Shown piece by piece: positions 1-5,480 of a DNA stretch of 5,480 bases. How positions within the stretch are numbered: the stretch's first letter is position 1; every line of letters begins with the position of its first letter. The notes under the pieces were generated by a model. It was not told the DNA's origin. It worked only from the letters and a program-made list of their open reading frames with translations, and ran no database searches. This DNA is from Bacteroidales bacterium UBA6360 (GTDB taxonomy: Bacteria > Bacteroidota > Bacteroidia > Bacteroidales > UBA932), in the NCBI GenBank assembly GCA_002440085.1, contig DJRM01000010.1, positions 1 through 5,480 on the forward strand, in the 5' to 3' direction. A program made the position numbers and the translations under genes.

Positions 1-2
1 TA

Positions 3-1493
3 ATCTGCGCGATGCTCTTTCTCGCGACCACCGTCAACTACCTCGACCGTCAGGTGCTCTCCCTCACATGGGACGAGTTCATAAAGCCGGAGTTCCATTG
101 GGACGAATCCCACTACGGGACGATAACATCCATATTTTCAATAGTATATGCTCTGTGTATGCTCTTTGCCGGACGATTCATCGACTGGATGGGCACGAAG
201 AAGGGCTACCTCTGGGCCATAGGCGTGTGGTCTGCCGGTGCGTGCCTCCATGCCCTCTGCGGCATGGTCACGGAGAGCGTCGTGGGGCTGCACAGCGCGG
301 CGGAACTCGTGCAGGCTACGGGAGACGTGGCGGTGCTGATTTCGACCGTGAGCATGTACTGCTTCCTTGTTGCCCGCAGCGTGCTCGCGCTCGGTGAGGC
401 CGGCAATTTCCCTGCGGCAATCAAGACCACCGCGGAGTATTTCCCGAAGAAAGACCGTGCATTCGCTACTTCAATCTTCAATGCCGGCGCGTCCATCGGT
501 GCCCTCATAGCCCCGCTCACGATTCCTCTGCTCGCGAAGGCCTGCGGCTGGGAGATGGCTTTCATCATCATCGGAGTCCTGGGCTTCATCTGGATGGGGA
601 TCTGGGTCTTTGTCTATGAAAAACCGGAGAAGTCGAAGTTCGTGAATGTCGCAGAGCTTGAGTATATCGAGCAGGACAAGTTCATTGAAACAGAACCTGT
701 GGCGGTGGTCGATACCGTCGTGGAGGCGACTTCGGAAGATGTCGTCACCGAGAAAATCGAATCCGTCGTGGAAGTGGAAAAACCGGTGCCGCAGGATTCC
801 GCGAAGAAAATCACCATCTGGCAGGCGCTGAAGTACCGTCAGACCTGGGCGGTCATCTCCGGACGCTTTATGGCCGATGGCGTGTGGTGGTTCTTCCTCT
901 TCTGGACCCCGTCCTACCTCAACACTCAGTTCGGCATCAAGACCACCGAACCTCTCGGCATGGCTCTGATTTTCACCCTCTACGCCATCACGATGCTCTC
1001 CATCGTCGGCGGCAAGCTCCCGACCCTTTTCATCAACAAAGCGATGAGCCGAGGCGGCAAGTTCGACCCTTATGCAGCGCGTATGAAGGCCATGCTGATT
1101 TTCGCGATATTCCCGGTAAGCGTGCTCCTCGCGCAGCCCCTCGGCACCATATCCCCGTGGTTCCCGACAATCCTCATCGGCATCGGCTGCGCGGCGCACC
1201 AGTCCTGGTCCGCGAATGTCTATACGACCGTCAGCGACATGTTTCCTAAATCCGCAGTCGCCACAGTCACCGGCATCGGTGGCATGGCGGGCGGCATGAG
1301 TTCGATGATTATGCAGAAGTCCGCCGGCGAACTCTTCGTTTGGTCGGACAAGGTCGGCCTCCAGTTCCTCGGCTTCGAGGGCAAGTCCGCCGGCTACTTC
1401 ATAGTCTTCTGCGTCTGCGCCTTCGCCTACCTAGTCGGCTGGTTCCTCATGAAGGCCTTCGTCCCCCGCTACAAGGTCGTTGAGGTCGAGTAA
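3..1493 (+). CDS. exuT: ExuT-like MFS hexuronate transporter, 5' partial
   Basis: An inner-membrane major facilitator superfamily symporter of the ExuT/anion:cation type, expected to import hexuronates (glucuronate, galacturonate) or related acids. The frame is open from base 3, before the first ATG at 12, and the sequence there (ICAMLFLATTVNYLDRQVLS) is already inside the first membrane helix, so the true start lies outside the window. Signatures, numbered from the ATG at 12, are NYLDRQVLSL at the N-terminus, the GRFIDWMGTKKG loop after TM2, LGEAGNFPAAIKTTAEYFPKKDRA around residues 127-150, and WWFFLFWTPSYL in the second half. About eleven to twelve hydrophobic segments are visible. The loop after TM6 (about 202-268) is long and holds an unusual Val/Glu-rich stretch at about 226-257. 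The 3' end converges on and overlaps the ATPase gene by 25 bases. The nearby uxuA supports uronate transport. The family is secure; the exact substrate is inferred. Confidence 0.88.
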   Translation: MCAMLFLATTVNYLDRQVLSLTWDEFIKPEFHWDESHYGTITSIFSIVYALCMLFAGRFIDWMGTKKGYLWAIGVWSAGACLHALCGMVTESVVGLHSAAELVQATGDVAVLISTVSMYCFLVARSVLALGEAGNFPAAIKTTAEYFPKKDRAFATSIFNAGASIGALIAPLTIPLLAKACGWEMAFIIIGVLGFIWMGIWVFVYEKPEKSKFVNVAELEYIEQDKFIETEPVAVVDTVVEATSEDVVTEKIESVVEVEKPVPQDSAKKITIWQALKYRQTWAVISGRFMADGVWWFFLFWTPSYLNTQFGIKTTEPLGMALIFTLYAITMLSIVGGKLPTLFINKAMSRGGKFDPYAARMKAMLIFAIFPVSVLLAQPLGTISPWFPTILIGIGCAAHQSWSANVYTTVSDMFPKSAVATVTGIGGMAGGMSSMIMQKSAGELFVWSDKVGLQFLGFEGKSAGYFIVFCVCAFAYLVGWFLMKAFVPRYKVVEVE

Positions 1494-2752
1494 TCCGGCA
1501 ACAGCCACTTCCAGACGGGGACGACATGTATGACCTTTCCTGAAATTTCAAGCGTCTTCTCTTCATCACGGGTGATTATGAGCAGAGTTTCGCTCTCCAG
1601 GACAGACGTTGCCTTTAGCAGCGATGTCGTCTCCCTCACGAATGTGTCACTGTCGGAGAGAGAATAGCACACCTGTACGGCAAGCTTCGCTTCAGGGACA
1701 TAAAAATCCAGTTCGATGCCGTGATTGTAAAAAAATACGGCATCCTCTCTTCCGTATTTTCTGAACAGCGTCACCGCGACGAGGTTTTCCAACAGAGAGG
1801 TGTTCGCGTCCAGAAGAAAAAGATTCAATATCCCGTTGTCCGTGAAATAATATTTCGGTGACGTTTCTTTTTCCACAATTTTTCCGGCTATGTTCCTGAC
1901 CGGAGTGATGAGCCATGCATCCTTTGCGAAATCGATGTAGTTTATTATCGTGGCGGTACCGATTTTTATCCCCGTTGCTGCTATTGTGTTCGCGAGGCGG
2001 GTGTAGGAAACCGGCTGTTTCAGGCTTTCCGCTATTTTCCTGAACATCATCCGCAGTGCTATCGTGTTCTCGATTTTGTGCCTTGCTGCGATGTCCCCCA
2101 AATAAATCTTTTGATAGACACTTGTCAGGTAGTCCCGTTTTGATTCCAGCATGCACCCTTCAGGAAATCCTCCGAACCTAAAATAATCGTCGAAGACGCG
2201 TTGAAATCCGGCCTTCTGTTCCGTGGAATAAAAGGATGCCGGCGTGATGGTGACGGATTTTGCCCTGAGATATTCCTCAAGTGAATACGGATACACATCT
2301 ACGTTTATATATCTTCCGCCAAGCGTCGACTGGATTTCCTTACTGAGCATTTTCGCGTTGCTTCCGGTGATATATACCCTGTATTTGCTGTCGGCAAGGC
2401 GTCTCGCGAACTTTTCCCATCCGTCTATGTTCTGAATCTCGTCAAGGAACAATATCGGACGCTTCCCATACATTTCCATATGCGTCTCCAGCAGCAGATT
2501 CAGCTCCATTGCCGTCATTCCGCCCAACCGCTCGTCCTCAAAGTTCACATAGAGCATTTCGTCCCAGCCGGTTCCTGATGCGAGAAGCTGCCTGATACGC
2601 TGGAACAGCAGATATGACTTCCCGGCGCGGCGGATTCCCGTGAAGACATAATTCCCGAATTCCTCGAATCTGAAATCACGTTCCACGACTTCACATCTCA
2701 TGACATCATTCTGATTGTCAAATAATATGGTTTTCAACAATTCTTTGTCCAT
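1469..2752 (-). CDS. AAA-family ATPase with C-terminal DUF4143 domain
   Basis: A 427-residue protein of the large AAA_14/DUF4143 group common in Bacteroidales and other anaerobes. Its cellular role is not established. From the chosen start, Walker A is GIRRAGKS (39-46), Walker B is ILFLDE (100-105), a sensor-1-like YITGSN lies at 127-132, and LGGRY (144-148) carries an arginine. The C-terminal DUF4143 half has YFTDNGILNLF and a nuclease-fold-like ELDFYVPEAKLAVQVCYSL. The lysine of a PD-(D/E)xK site seems absent, so nuclease activity is doubtful. I chose the ATG at 2752 because AGGG (2760-2757) precedes it and because the alternative upstream ATG at 2836 would translate the AT-rich repeat region. 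The usual family ending WKWLL is reached at codon 418. The last nine residues are read from the antisense of the transporter end. The gene looks AT-richer than its neighbours, which suggests insertion. Confidence 0.9.
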   Translation of the reverse strand: MDKELLKTILFDNQNDVMRCEVVERDFRFEEFGNYVFTGIRRAGKSYLLFQRIRQLLASGTGWDEMLYVNFEDERLGGMTAMELNLLLETHMEMYGKRPILFLDEIQNIDGWEKFARRLADSKYRVYITGSNAKMLSKEIQSTLGGRYINVDVYPYSLEEYLRAKSVTITPASFYSTEQKAGFQRVFDDYFRFGGFPEGCMLESKRDYLTSVYQKIYLGDIAARHKIENTIALRMMFRKIAESLKQPVSYTRLANTIAATGIKIGTATIINYIDFAKDAWLITPVRNIAGKIVEKETSPKYYFTDNGILNLFLLDANTSLLENLVAVTLFRKYGREDAVFFYNHGIELDFYVPEAKLAVQVCYSLSDSDTFVRETTSLLKATSVLESETLLIITRDEEKTLEISGKVIHVVPVWKWLLPDYSTSTTL

Positions 2753-2756
2753 ATAT

Positions 2757-2760
2757 CCCT
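2757..2760 (-). promoter_or_regulatory. Ribosome binding site supporting the ATPase start at 2752
   Basis: On the minus strand AGGG, in the context CAGGGATAT, ends four bases before the ATG at 2752. The spacing is a little short. It still favours this start over the ATG at 2836, which lies inside the repeats. Confidence 0.45.
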
Positions 2761-2790
2761 GATTTTTGACAAAAATAATGATTTTATTCC

Positions 2791-2838
2791 GTTGACAAAA
2801 CAAAATCATATCATTTTTATTTTGTCGGCAAAACAAAA
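2791..2838 (-). repeat. Two direct repeats spaced 33 bp, with an inverted repeat, upstream of the ATPase gene
   Basis: The 10-mer CAAAACAAAA occurs on the plus strand at 2796-2805 and again at 2829-2838, exactly 33 bp apart (three helical turns). Similarity continues on the minus strand as TTTTGTTTTG followed by a degenerate C/T-C-G/A-AC and AATAAAA. A third partial core, TTTTGTCAAAAA, lies nearer the gene at about 2763-2774 but is out of phase (26 bp from the second). The upstream copy also lies in an inverted repeat at 2815-2838: TTTT-a-TTTTG, loop tcgg, CAAAA-c-AAAA. Because 33 is a multiple of three, the extended frame reads FCRQNKNDMIL then FCQRNKIIIFV, which looks like a translated DNA repeat, not a protein domain. 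Autoregulator binding or a promoter role is inferred. Confidence 0.6.
2801..2832 (-). promoter_or_regulatory. Possible Bacteroides-type promoter of the ATPase gene
   Basis: On the minus strand TTTG (2832-2829) is followed after 20 bases by TGATTTTG (2808-2801). The known Bacteroides consensus is TTTG at -33 and TAnnTTTG at -7 with 19-21 bases between, so the match has one mismatch (TG for TA). Transcription would begin near 2795, about 40 bases before the ATG at 2752, which agrees with that start. The elements sit inside the repeat units, so repeat and promoter function may be the same thing. The low-complexity AT context makes chance matches likely. Confidence 0.35.
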
Positions 2839-2875
2839 GTGGCTAAATTCTATTCTGTGCGCAGAACGCTGCCGA

Positions 2876-3937
2876 CTAATAGAACCGGCAGTTGTAACGG
2901 GATAGGAGGTCGATGGAGCTGAAGTTGTCGGGGTGGTCGGGGCGCTTGCCGAGGACGAGGAAATCAGTGAGGACGGTGACGGCCTCCTGGGCGTCGCGGT
3001 CGGAGTGCTGGGCGATGAGATACTTCACATAGCCGTCCTTCAGGGCAGACATGTTCCTTTCGAGAATGTCGTAGCCGATGACGTTCCATCCCTTGAGACC
3101 CCGTTCGCGCAGATAATCAGCGACGAGGTAGATGCGGGAATTGAGGGTCACGATGTTCGGGCATCCGGTGACGTCGGCGAATGCATCGTCCATAGCCTTG
3201 TGCGCCTCCTCCGGATTGTTCGGGTTTATGACGACGTTCCGAACCTCCGTCTCCGGGAAGTGCGCGGTGAGATAGTCAATGAAACCCCGACGGCGTTCCT
3301 GCGATGGGTCGGAGAGACCCTTAACGTCGCGTTCGATTCGCACGAGATAGACCATGCCCCGATTCGCCGGAGCCGAGCCCGACATGAGCATATCCGCACA
3401 GAACGCCCCGCTGTCATAGATGGGCTGCCCGAAATAGGCCAGATGACCATACACCCCGCTCACGCTTGTGTTCAATATAACATAGGGTATGTCAGCCGCC
3501 TCCATCTCCACGGCAATGGTGCGCGTCGCATCGAGGAACATCGGGGCTATTATCGCTCCGGAATATCCCTCCCCGATGACCTTACGGCATTCAGCGAGGA
3601 ACGAATCGACGTCATATTGGTCATACAGGCACTCGACGACATTGACCGAGAAACGCCCGGCATATTCCCTCGCCTTCTCGACGCCTACGTGCGCGAGTTC
3701 CCAGAATTCCCCCTCCTTATATTTCGGGAGCAGGACGGCGATTCTGTGCGACTTGTTCCTCGCCAGCATCGACGCGTAGACATTCGGCTGGTAACCGAGT
3801 TCCTCGATGACCCTGAGCACTTTCTCCCTCGTCTTTTTCGACACCTCGCCCCTCTCGTGCAGCACCCGATCGACAGTCCCGTTCGTGACTCCCGCAGCCT
3901 TCGCCACATCGCTTATTGTAACTATGGAATTTTTCAT
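2876..3937 (-). CDS. LacI/GalR-family transcriptional regulator, likely of uronate genes
   Basis: A 353-residue cytosolic DNA-binding regulator. The N-terminal LacI helix-turn-helix starts at TISDVAKAAGVTNGTVDRVL (7-26), with the recognition helix near 17-26, followed by a hinge region YQPNVYASML (49-58). The remainder is a periplasmic-binding-protein-like ligand domain starting with RIAVLLP, with later motifs GYSGAIIAPMF and VIGYDIL. Length is typical of the family. The frame is open upstream to 4111, but the added 58 residues are low-quality translation of the intergenic control region. The ATG at 3937 places the HTH at the expected distance and follows a weak GAAGA. The gene is divergent from uxuA across 191 bases that contain a 22-bp palindrome, so control of uxuA and itself is the natural inference. 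The ligand (a hexuronate, fructuronate or mannonate) cannot be read from the sequence. Confidence 0.9.
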   Translation of the reverse strand: MKNSIVTISDVAKAAGVTNGTVDRVLHERGEVSKKTREKVLRVIEELGYQPNVYASMLARNKSHRIAVLLPKYKEGEFWELAHVGVEKAREYAGRFSVNVVECLYDQYDVDSFLAECRKVIGEGYSGAIIAPMFLDATRTIAVEMEAADIPYVILNTSVSGVYGHLAYFGQPIYDSGAFCADMLMSGSAPANRGMVYLVRIERDVKGLSDPSQERRRGFIDYLTAHFPETEVRNVVINPNNPEEAHKAMDDAFADVTGCPNIVTLNSRIYLVADYLRERGLKGWNVIGYDILERNMSALKDGYVKYLIAQHSDRDAQEAVTVLTDFLVLGKRPDHPDNFSSIDLLSRYNCRFY

Positions 3938-3966
3938 ATCTTCATGATTTCTGAACAAATAATGCG

Positions 3967-3997
3967 CAATATACGAAAAACATCGGTTTGACGCAAA
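3967..3997 (-). promoter_or_regulatory. Weak candidate promoter for the LacI-family regulator
   Basis: On the minus strand TTTG (3997-3994) is followed after 20 bases by TATATTG (3973-3967). This resembles the Bacteroides -33/-7 pair, but the -7 element is one base short of TAnnTTTG. Transcription would start near 3960, about 20 bases before the ATG at 3937. Confidence 0.25.
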
Positions 3998-4044
3998 ATG
4001 AGGTGAAATGTTTCCGTGTTCGTGCACGGAAAATCGAAAAACAT
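3974..4044 (+). repeat. Direct repeat CGAAAAACAT flanking the palindrome
   Basis: The identical 10-mer CGAAAAACAT occurs at 3974-3983 and 4035-4044, 61 bp apart, on either side of the 22-bp palindrome. Partial inverted matches (ATGTTTCCG at 4009, ATGTTTTAC at 4100) also occur in the same control region. These could be secondary operator half-sites, or simply AT-rich chance similarity. Confidence 0.4.
4011..4032. promoter_or_regulatory. 22-bp palindrome, candidate operator of the divergent regulator
   Basis: Perfect 8-bp inverted arms TTTCCGTG (4011-4018) and CACGGAAA (4025-4032) flank six bases ttcgtg, with the axis exactly between C4021 and G4022. LacI-family operators are typically near-palindromes of about 20 bp with a central CG, so length and centre both fit. 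It lies between the regulator and uxuA, upstream of both start codons (74 bases from the regulator ATG, 97 from the uxuA ATG), where one site could control both directions. Binding by this regulator is inferred. Confidence 0.6.
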
Positions 4045-4118
4045 TGTTAAATTTGCGGACGATATTTCCCTTGCAGGTGATATTTTGCCGGATTGGAGAA
4101 TGTTTTACCATATAAATT

Positions 4119-4122
4119 AGGA
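4119..4122 (+). promoter_or_regulatory. Ribosome binding site of uxuA
   Basis: AGGA ends six bases before the ATG at 4129 and decides the start in favour of it. The alternatives are the upstream TTG at 4093 and the ATG at 4138. Confidence 0.5.
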
Positions 4123-4128
4123 TACATT

Positions 4129-5292
4129 ATGATTCGAATGACCGAAAGCTGGAGGTGGTACGGGCCGAATGACCCCGTGAGCCTGAGTTACATCAAGCAG
4201 GCTGGAGTGACCGACATTGTCCACGCCCTGCATCACATTCCGAACGGGGAGGTGTGGACCGTCGAGGAAATCAGAAAAAGACAGGAACTCATCGCCGGGG
4301 CGGGGCTGAAATGGAGCGTTGTCGAGAGCGTGCCCGTGCATGAGCACATCAAGACCCGCGAGGGGGAATACCTCAAATATATAGAGAACTACAAACAGAG
4401 CATACGCAATCTCGCCGAGTGCGGAATCCATGTCATAACCTACAATTTCATGCCGGTCATCGACTGGACAAGGACCGACCTCAGCTTCCCGATGCCCGAC
4501 GGCTCTCGTGCGCTGCGCTTCGAGAAGGCTGCGTTCATGGCGTTCGACCTTTTCATTCTCGGGCGCAAGGCCGCGTTCGACGAGTGGTCACCGGAGGAGA
4601 TTGCCGTGGCGAAGGCCCGTTATGAGAAGATGGATGAAGCTGAGATTCAGTTGATTACGAGAAATATGATTGCCGGGCTGCCGGGAAGCGAGGAGAGTTT
4701 CACGCTGGAGCAGTTCCGTCAGGCGCTCTCCCGCTACGACGGGGTGACCGAGGAGCAGCTGCGCGAGAACCTCATATTCTTCCTGCAGCAGGTCTGCCCG
4801 GTCGCTGACGAGTGCGGTTCCGTGATGGTGATTCATCCGGACGACCCGCCTTATTCGCTGCTCGGACTTCCGCGCATACTTTCCACTGCCGAGGATTTCA
4901 GGAAGCTGATTGCCGCCGTTCCGAACAAGTCGAACGGGCTCTGCCTCTGCACCGGCTCGTTCGGGGTGCGGGCGGACAACGACTGCGTGGCGATGATGCG
5001 CGAGTTTGGCGACAGGGTCGGCTTCGTGCACCTGCGCACGACCAAGCGCGATGCCGAGGGCAACTTCTACGAGGCGAACCTGCTTGAGGGTGACGTTGAC
5101 ATGTACGGGATGATGAAGGCGCTTCTTGAGGTCGAGCAGAGGCGCGGGGTGAGCCTGCCGGTGCGTCCGGACCACGGTCATCAGATGTGCGATGACCTCG
5201 GCCGCAGGTCCAACCCGGGCTATTCCTGCTACGGGCGTATGCGCAGTCTGGCTGAACTCAGAGGATTGCAAGAGGGTATAATCCGAAGTTAA
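4129..5292 (+). CDS. uxuA: Mannonate dehydratase UxuA
   Basis: Cytosolic D-mannonate dehydratase (EC 4.2.1.8), which converts D-mannonate to 2-keto-3-deoxy-D-gluconate in the glucuronate/fructuronate branch of hexuronate catabolism. The 387 residues compare with 394 in E. coli UxuA as I recall it, and align along their whole length: SWRWYGPNDPVSLSYIKQAG, TDIVHALHHIPNGEVW, WSVVESVPVHEHIKT, YNFMPVIDWTRTDL, TRNMIAGLPGSEESFTLEQF, then the metal-binding TIM-barrel motifs. By homology the Mn2+ ligands are His236 (IHPDDPP), Cys274 (LCTGS), His301 (FVHLRTT) and Asp348 (RPDHGHQM); all are present, so the enzyme should be active. The ATG at 4129 is preceded by AGGA; ATG 4138 is possible. The longer frame from TTG 4093 adds residues with no counterpart in the family. 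The gene is transcribed away from the LacI-family regulator. No uxuB follows within the window. The stop codon lies inside a downstream palindrome arm. Confidence 0.97.
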   Translation: MIRMTESWRWYGPNDPVSLSYIKQAGVTDIVHALHHIPNGEVWTVEEIRKRQELIAGAGLKWSVVESVPVHEHIKTREGEYLKYIENYKQSIRNLAECGIHVITYNFMPVIDWTRTDLSFPMPDGSRALRFEKAAFMAFDLFILGRKAAFDEWSPEEIAVAKARYEKMDEAEIQLITRNMIAGLPGSEESFTLEQFRQALSRYDGVTEEQLRENLIFFLQQVCPVADECGSVMVIHPDDPPYSLLGLPRILSTAEDFRKLIAAVPNKSNGLCLCTGSFGVRADNDCVAMMREFGDRVGFVHLRTTKRDAEGNFYEANLLEGDVDMYGMMKALLEVEQRRGVSLPVRPDHGHQMCDDLGRRSNPGYSCYGRMRSLAELRGLQEGIIRS

Positions 5293-5406
5293 AGGCTGAA
5301 GCGGCTTGCTGCGTTATGCTTCGTCGTCAAAATCCTCACAACCATCAGGTTGCTGCGGTTTTAACTCCTCGCAAGCCTTGCAATCCATCTTCATCTTTAA
5401 CTTCGG
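5283..5406. repeat. Long imperfect palindrome covering the uxuA stop codon
   Basis: The outer arms are a perfect 12-bp inverted repeat, CCGAAGTTAAAG (5283-5294) with CTTTAACTTCGG (5395-5406). Further complementary pairs nest inside: TGAAG 5297-5301 with CTTCA 5389-5393, GGCTTGC 5303-5309 with GCAAGCC 5371-5377, AAAA-CC 5329-5335 with GGTTTT 5357-5362, and CAACC 5339-5343 with GGTTG 5348-5352. About 124 bases could thus fold into one long interrupted hairpin. The left arm contains the TAA of uxuA. A run TTTTT at 5416-5420 follows the right arm on the plus strand. It may be an elaborate transcription end, a MITE-like insertion, or a structured RNA. No transposase is seen. Confidence 0.5.
5314..5394 (-). 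CDS. Doubtful small ORF, 26 codons, three cysteines
   Basis: A minus-strand frame from ATG 5394 to TAA 5316-5314 begins MKMDCKACEELK, contains a C-x-x-C pair plus a third cysteine in PDGCE, and ends in an acidic DFDDEA tail. The same frame stays open upstream to the window edge (about 55 codons in all), through the tandem TGTAGAAAAAT repeats. A CxxC...C pattern could suit a tiny metal-binding peptide or the end of a larger protein. However, it lies almost wholly inside the palindrome, has no clear ribosome binding site, and I do not recognise it. I list it as a candidate only. Confidence 0.2.
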   Translation of the reverse strand: MKMDCKACEELKPQQPDGCEDFDDEA

Positions 5407-5437
5407 CGGCTCAGATTTTTGGTTGAAGATTTCTTGG

Positions 5438-5480
5438 TGTAGAAAAATTGAGCAATGTAGAAAAATGAGGATGCAGAAAA
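5438..5480. repeat. Tandem repeat of TGTAGAAAAAT, cut by the window edge
   Basis: TGTAGAAAAAT occurs at 5438-5448 and 5456-5466 (18 bp apart), followed by a variant TGCAGAAAA at 5472-5480 that runs into the window end (16 bp further). At least three units are present, and more may follow outside. On the minus strand the core reads ATTTTTCTACA. Spacing and units are too short and irregular for a CRISPR array. A regulatory repeat for a minus-strand gene, comparable to the AT-rich repeats before the ATPase gene, is one possibility. Confidence 0.5.

Noticed and set aside
2753..2836. N-terminal extension of the ATPase to ATG 2836
   Set aside because: The added 28 residues are translated repeat DNA (FCRQNK, FCQRNK), overlap the candidate promoter, and are not needed by the family; ATG 2752 has AGGG in front of it.
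2853..2866. Hairpin TTCTG-tgcg-CAGAA just after the regulator stop, as a terminator
   Set aside because: The stem is only 5 bp and no T-run follows on the minus strand, so a terminator cannot be claimed.
2933..3991. Long plus-strand open frame opposite the regulator gene
   Set aside because: It is the antisense shadow of the LacI-family gene, with no recognisable domain and low-complexity His/Arg/Asp-rich translation typical of antisense frames.
4052..4087. TTTG (4052) with TATTTTG (4081) as the uxuA promoter
   Set aside because: The gap is about 25 bases against the expected 19-21 and the -7 element is one base short; not strong enough to annotate.
3938..4111. N-terminal extension of the LacI-family regulator to 4111
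   Set aside because: LacI proteins begin a few residues before the HTH; the extension would run through the palindrome and control region.
4093..4128. TTG start for uxuA at 4093
   Set aside because: The extra 12 residues have no counterpart in known UxuA, and the AGGA-ATG at 4129 is better.
4588..5271. Minus-strand open frame opposite uxuA
   Set aside because: Antisense shadow of uxuA, His/Leu/Val-rich with no family features.
5438..5480. CRISPR array
   Set aside because: The repeat core is 11 bp with 5-7 bp between copies and irregular spacing; no cas genes are present.

Overview
The window looks like a sugar-acid (hexuronate) utilisation locus from a moderately GC-rich Bacteroidota bacterium, most likely a gut Bacteroidales. 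The basis is the style of the proteins: an ExuT-like MFS transporter with the YLDRQVLSL and LGEAGNFPAAIK signatures, a LacI-family regulator with a TNGTVDRVLH recognition helix, a bacterial UxuA, and a DUF4143-type ATPase of the kind common in Bacteroidales. A possible Bacteroides-style promoter (TTTG / TAnnTTTG) is weaker support. No rRNA or other marker is present, so the genus cannot be fixed.

Layout. Bases 3-1493 (+) hold the 3' part of an ExuT-like transporter; its start lies before the window. Bases 1469-2752 (-) hold an AAA/DUF4143 ATPase that converges on the transporter and overlaps its last 25 bases. It is preceded by an AT-rich region (about 2762-2838) with a 33-bp-spaced repeat and an inverted repeat. 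Bases 2876-3937 (-) hold a LacI/GalR-type regulator. Bases 3938-4128 are a divergent control region with a 22-bp palindrome centred on CpG, a good operator candidate. Bases 4129-5292 (+) hold UxuA, mannonate dehydratase. Bases 5293-5480 carry no convincing gene. They hold a long imperfect palindrome (5283-5406) that includes the uxuA stop codon, a doubtful 26-codon cysteine-containing ORF on the minus strand, and the start of a tandem TGTAGAAAAAT repeat that runs off the edge.

How the parts fit. The transporter would import hexuronates or related acids. UxuA dehydrates D-mannonate to 2-keto-3-deoxy-D-gluconate. The regulator, transcribed divergently from uxuA, probably controls it by binding the palindrome and sensing a pathway sugar acid. 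The ATPase has no evident metabolic role. It looks like a self-contained accessory cassette (own repeats and promoter, AT-richer sequence, C-terminus completed by antisense transporter sequence) inserted between transporter and regulator.

I see no clear undescribed multi-gene system. The points most worth a second look are the ATPase cassette with its phased upstream repeats, the candidate operator, and the palindrome plus tandem repeats after uxuA.
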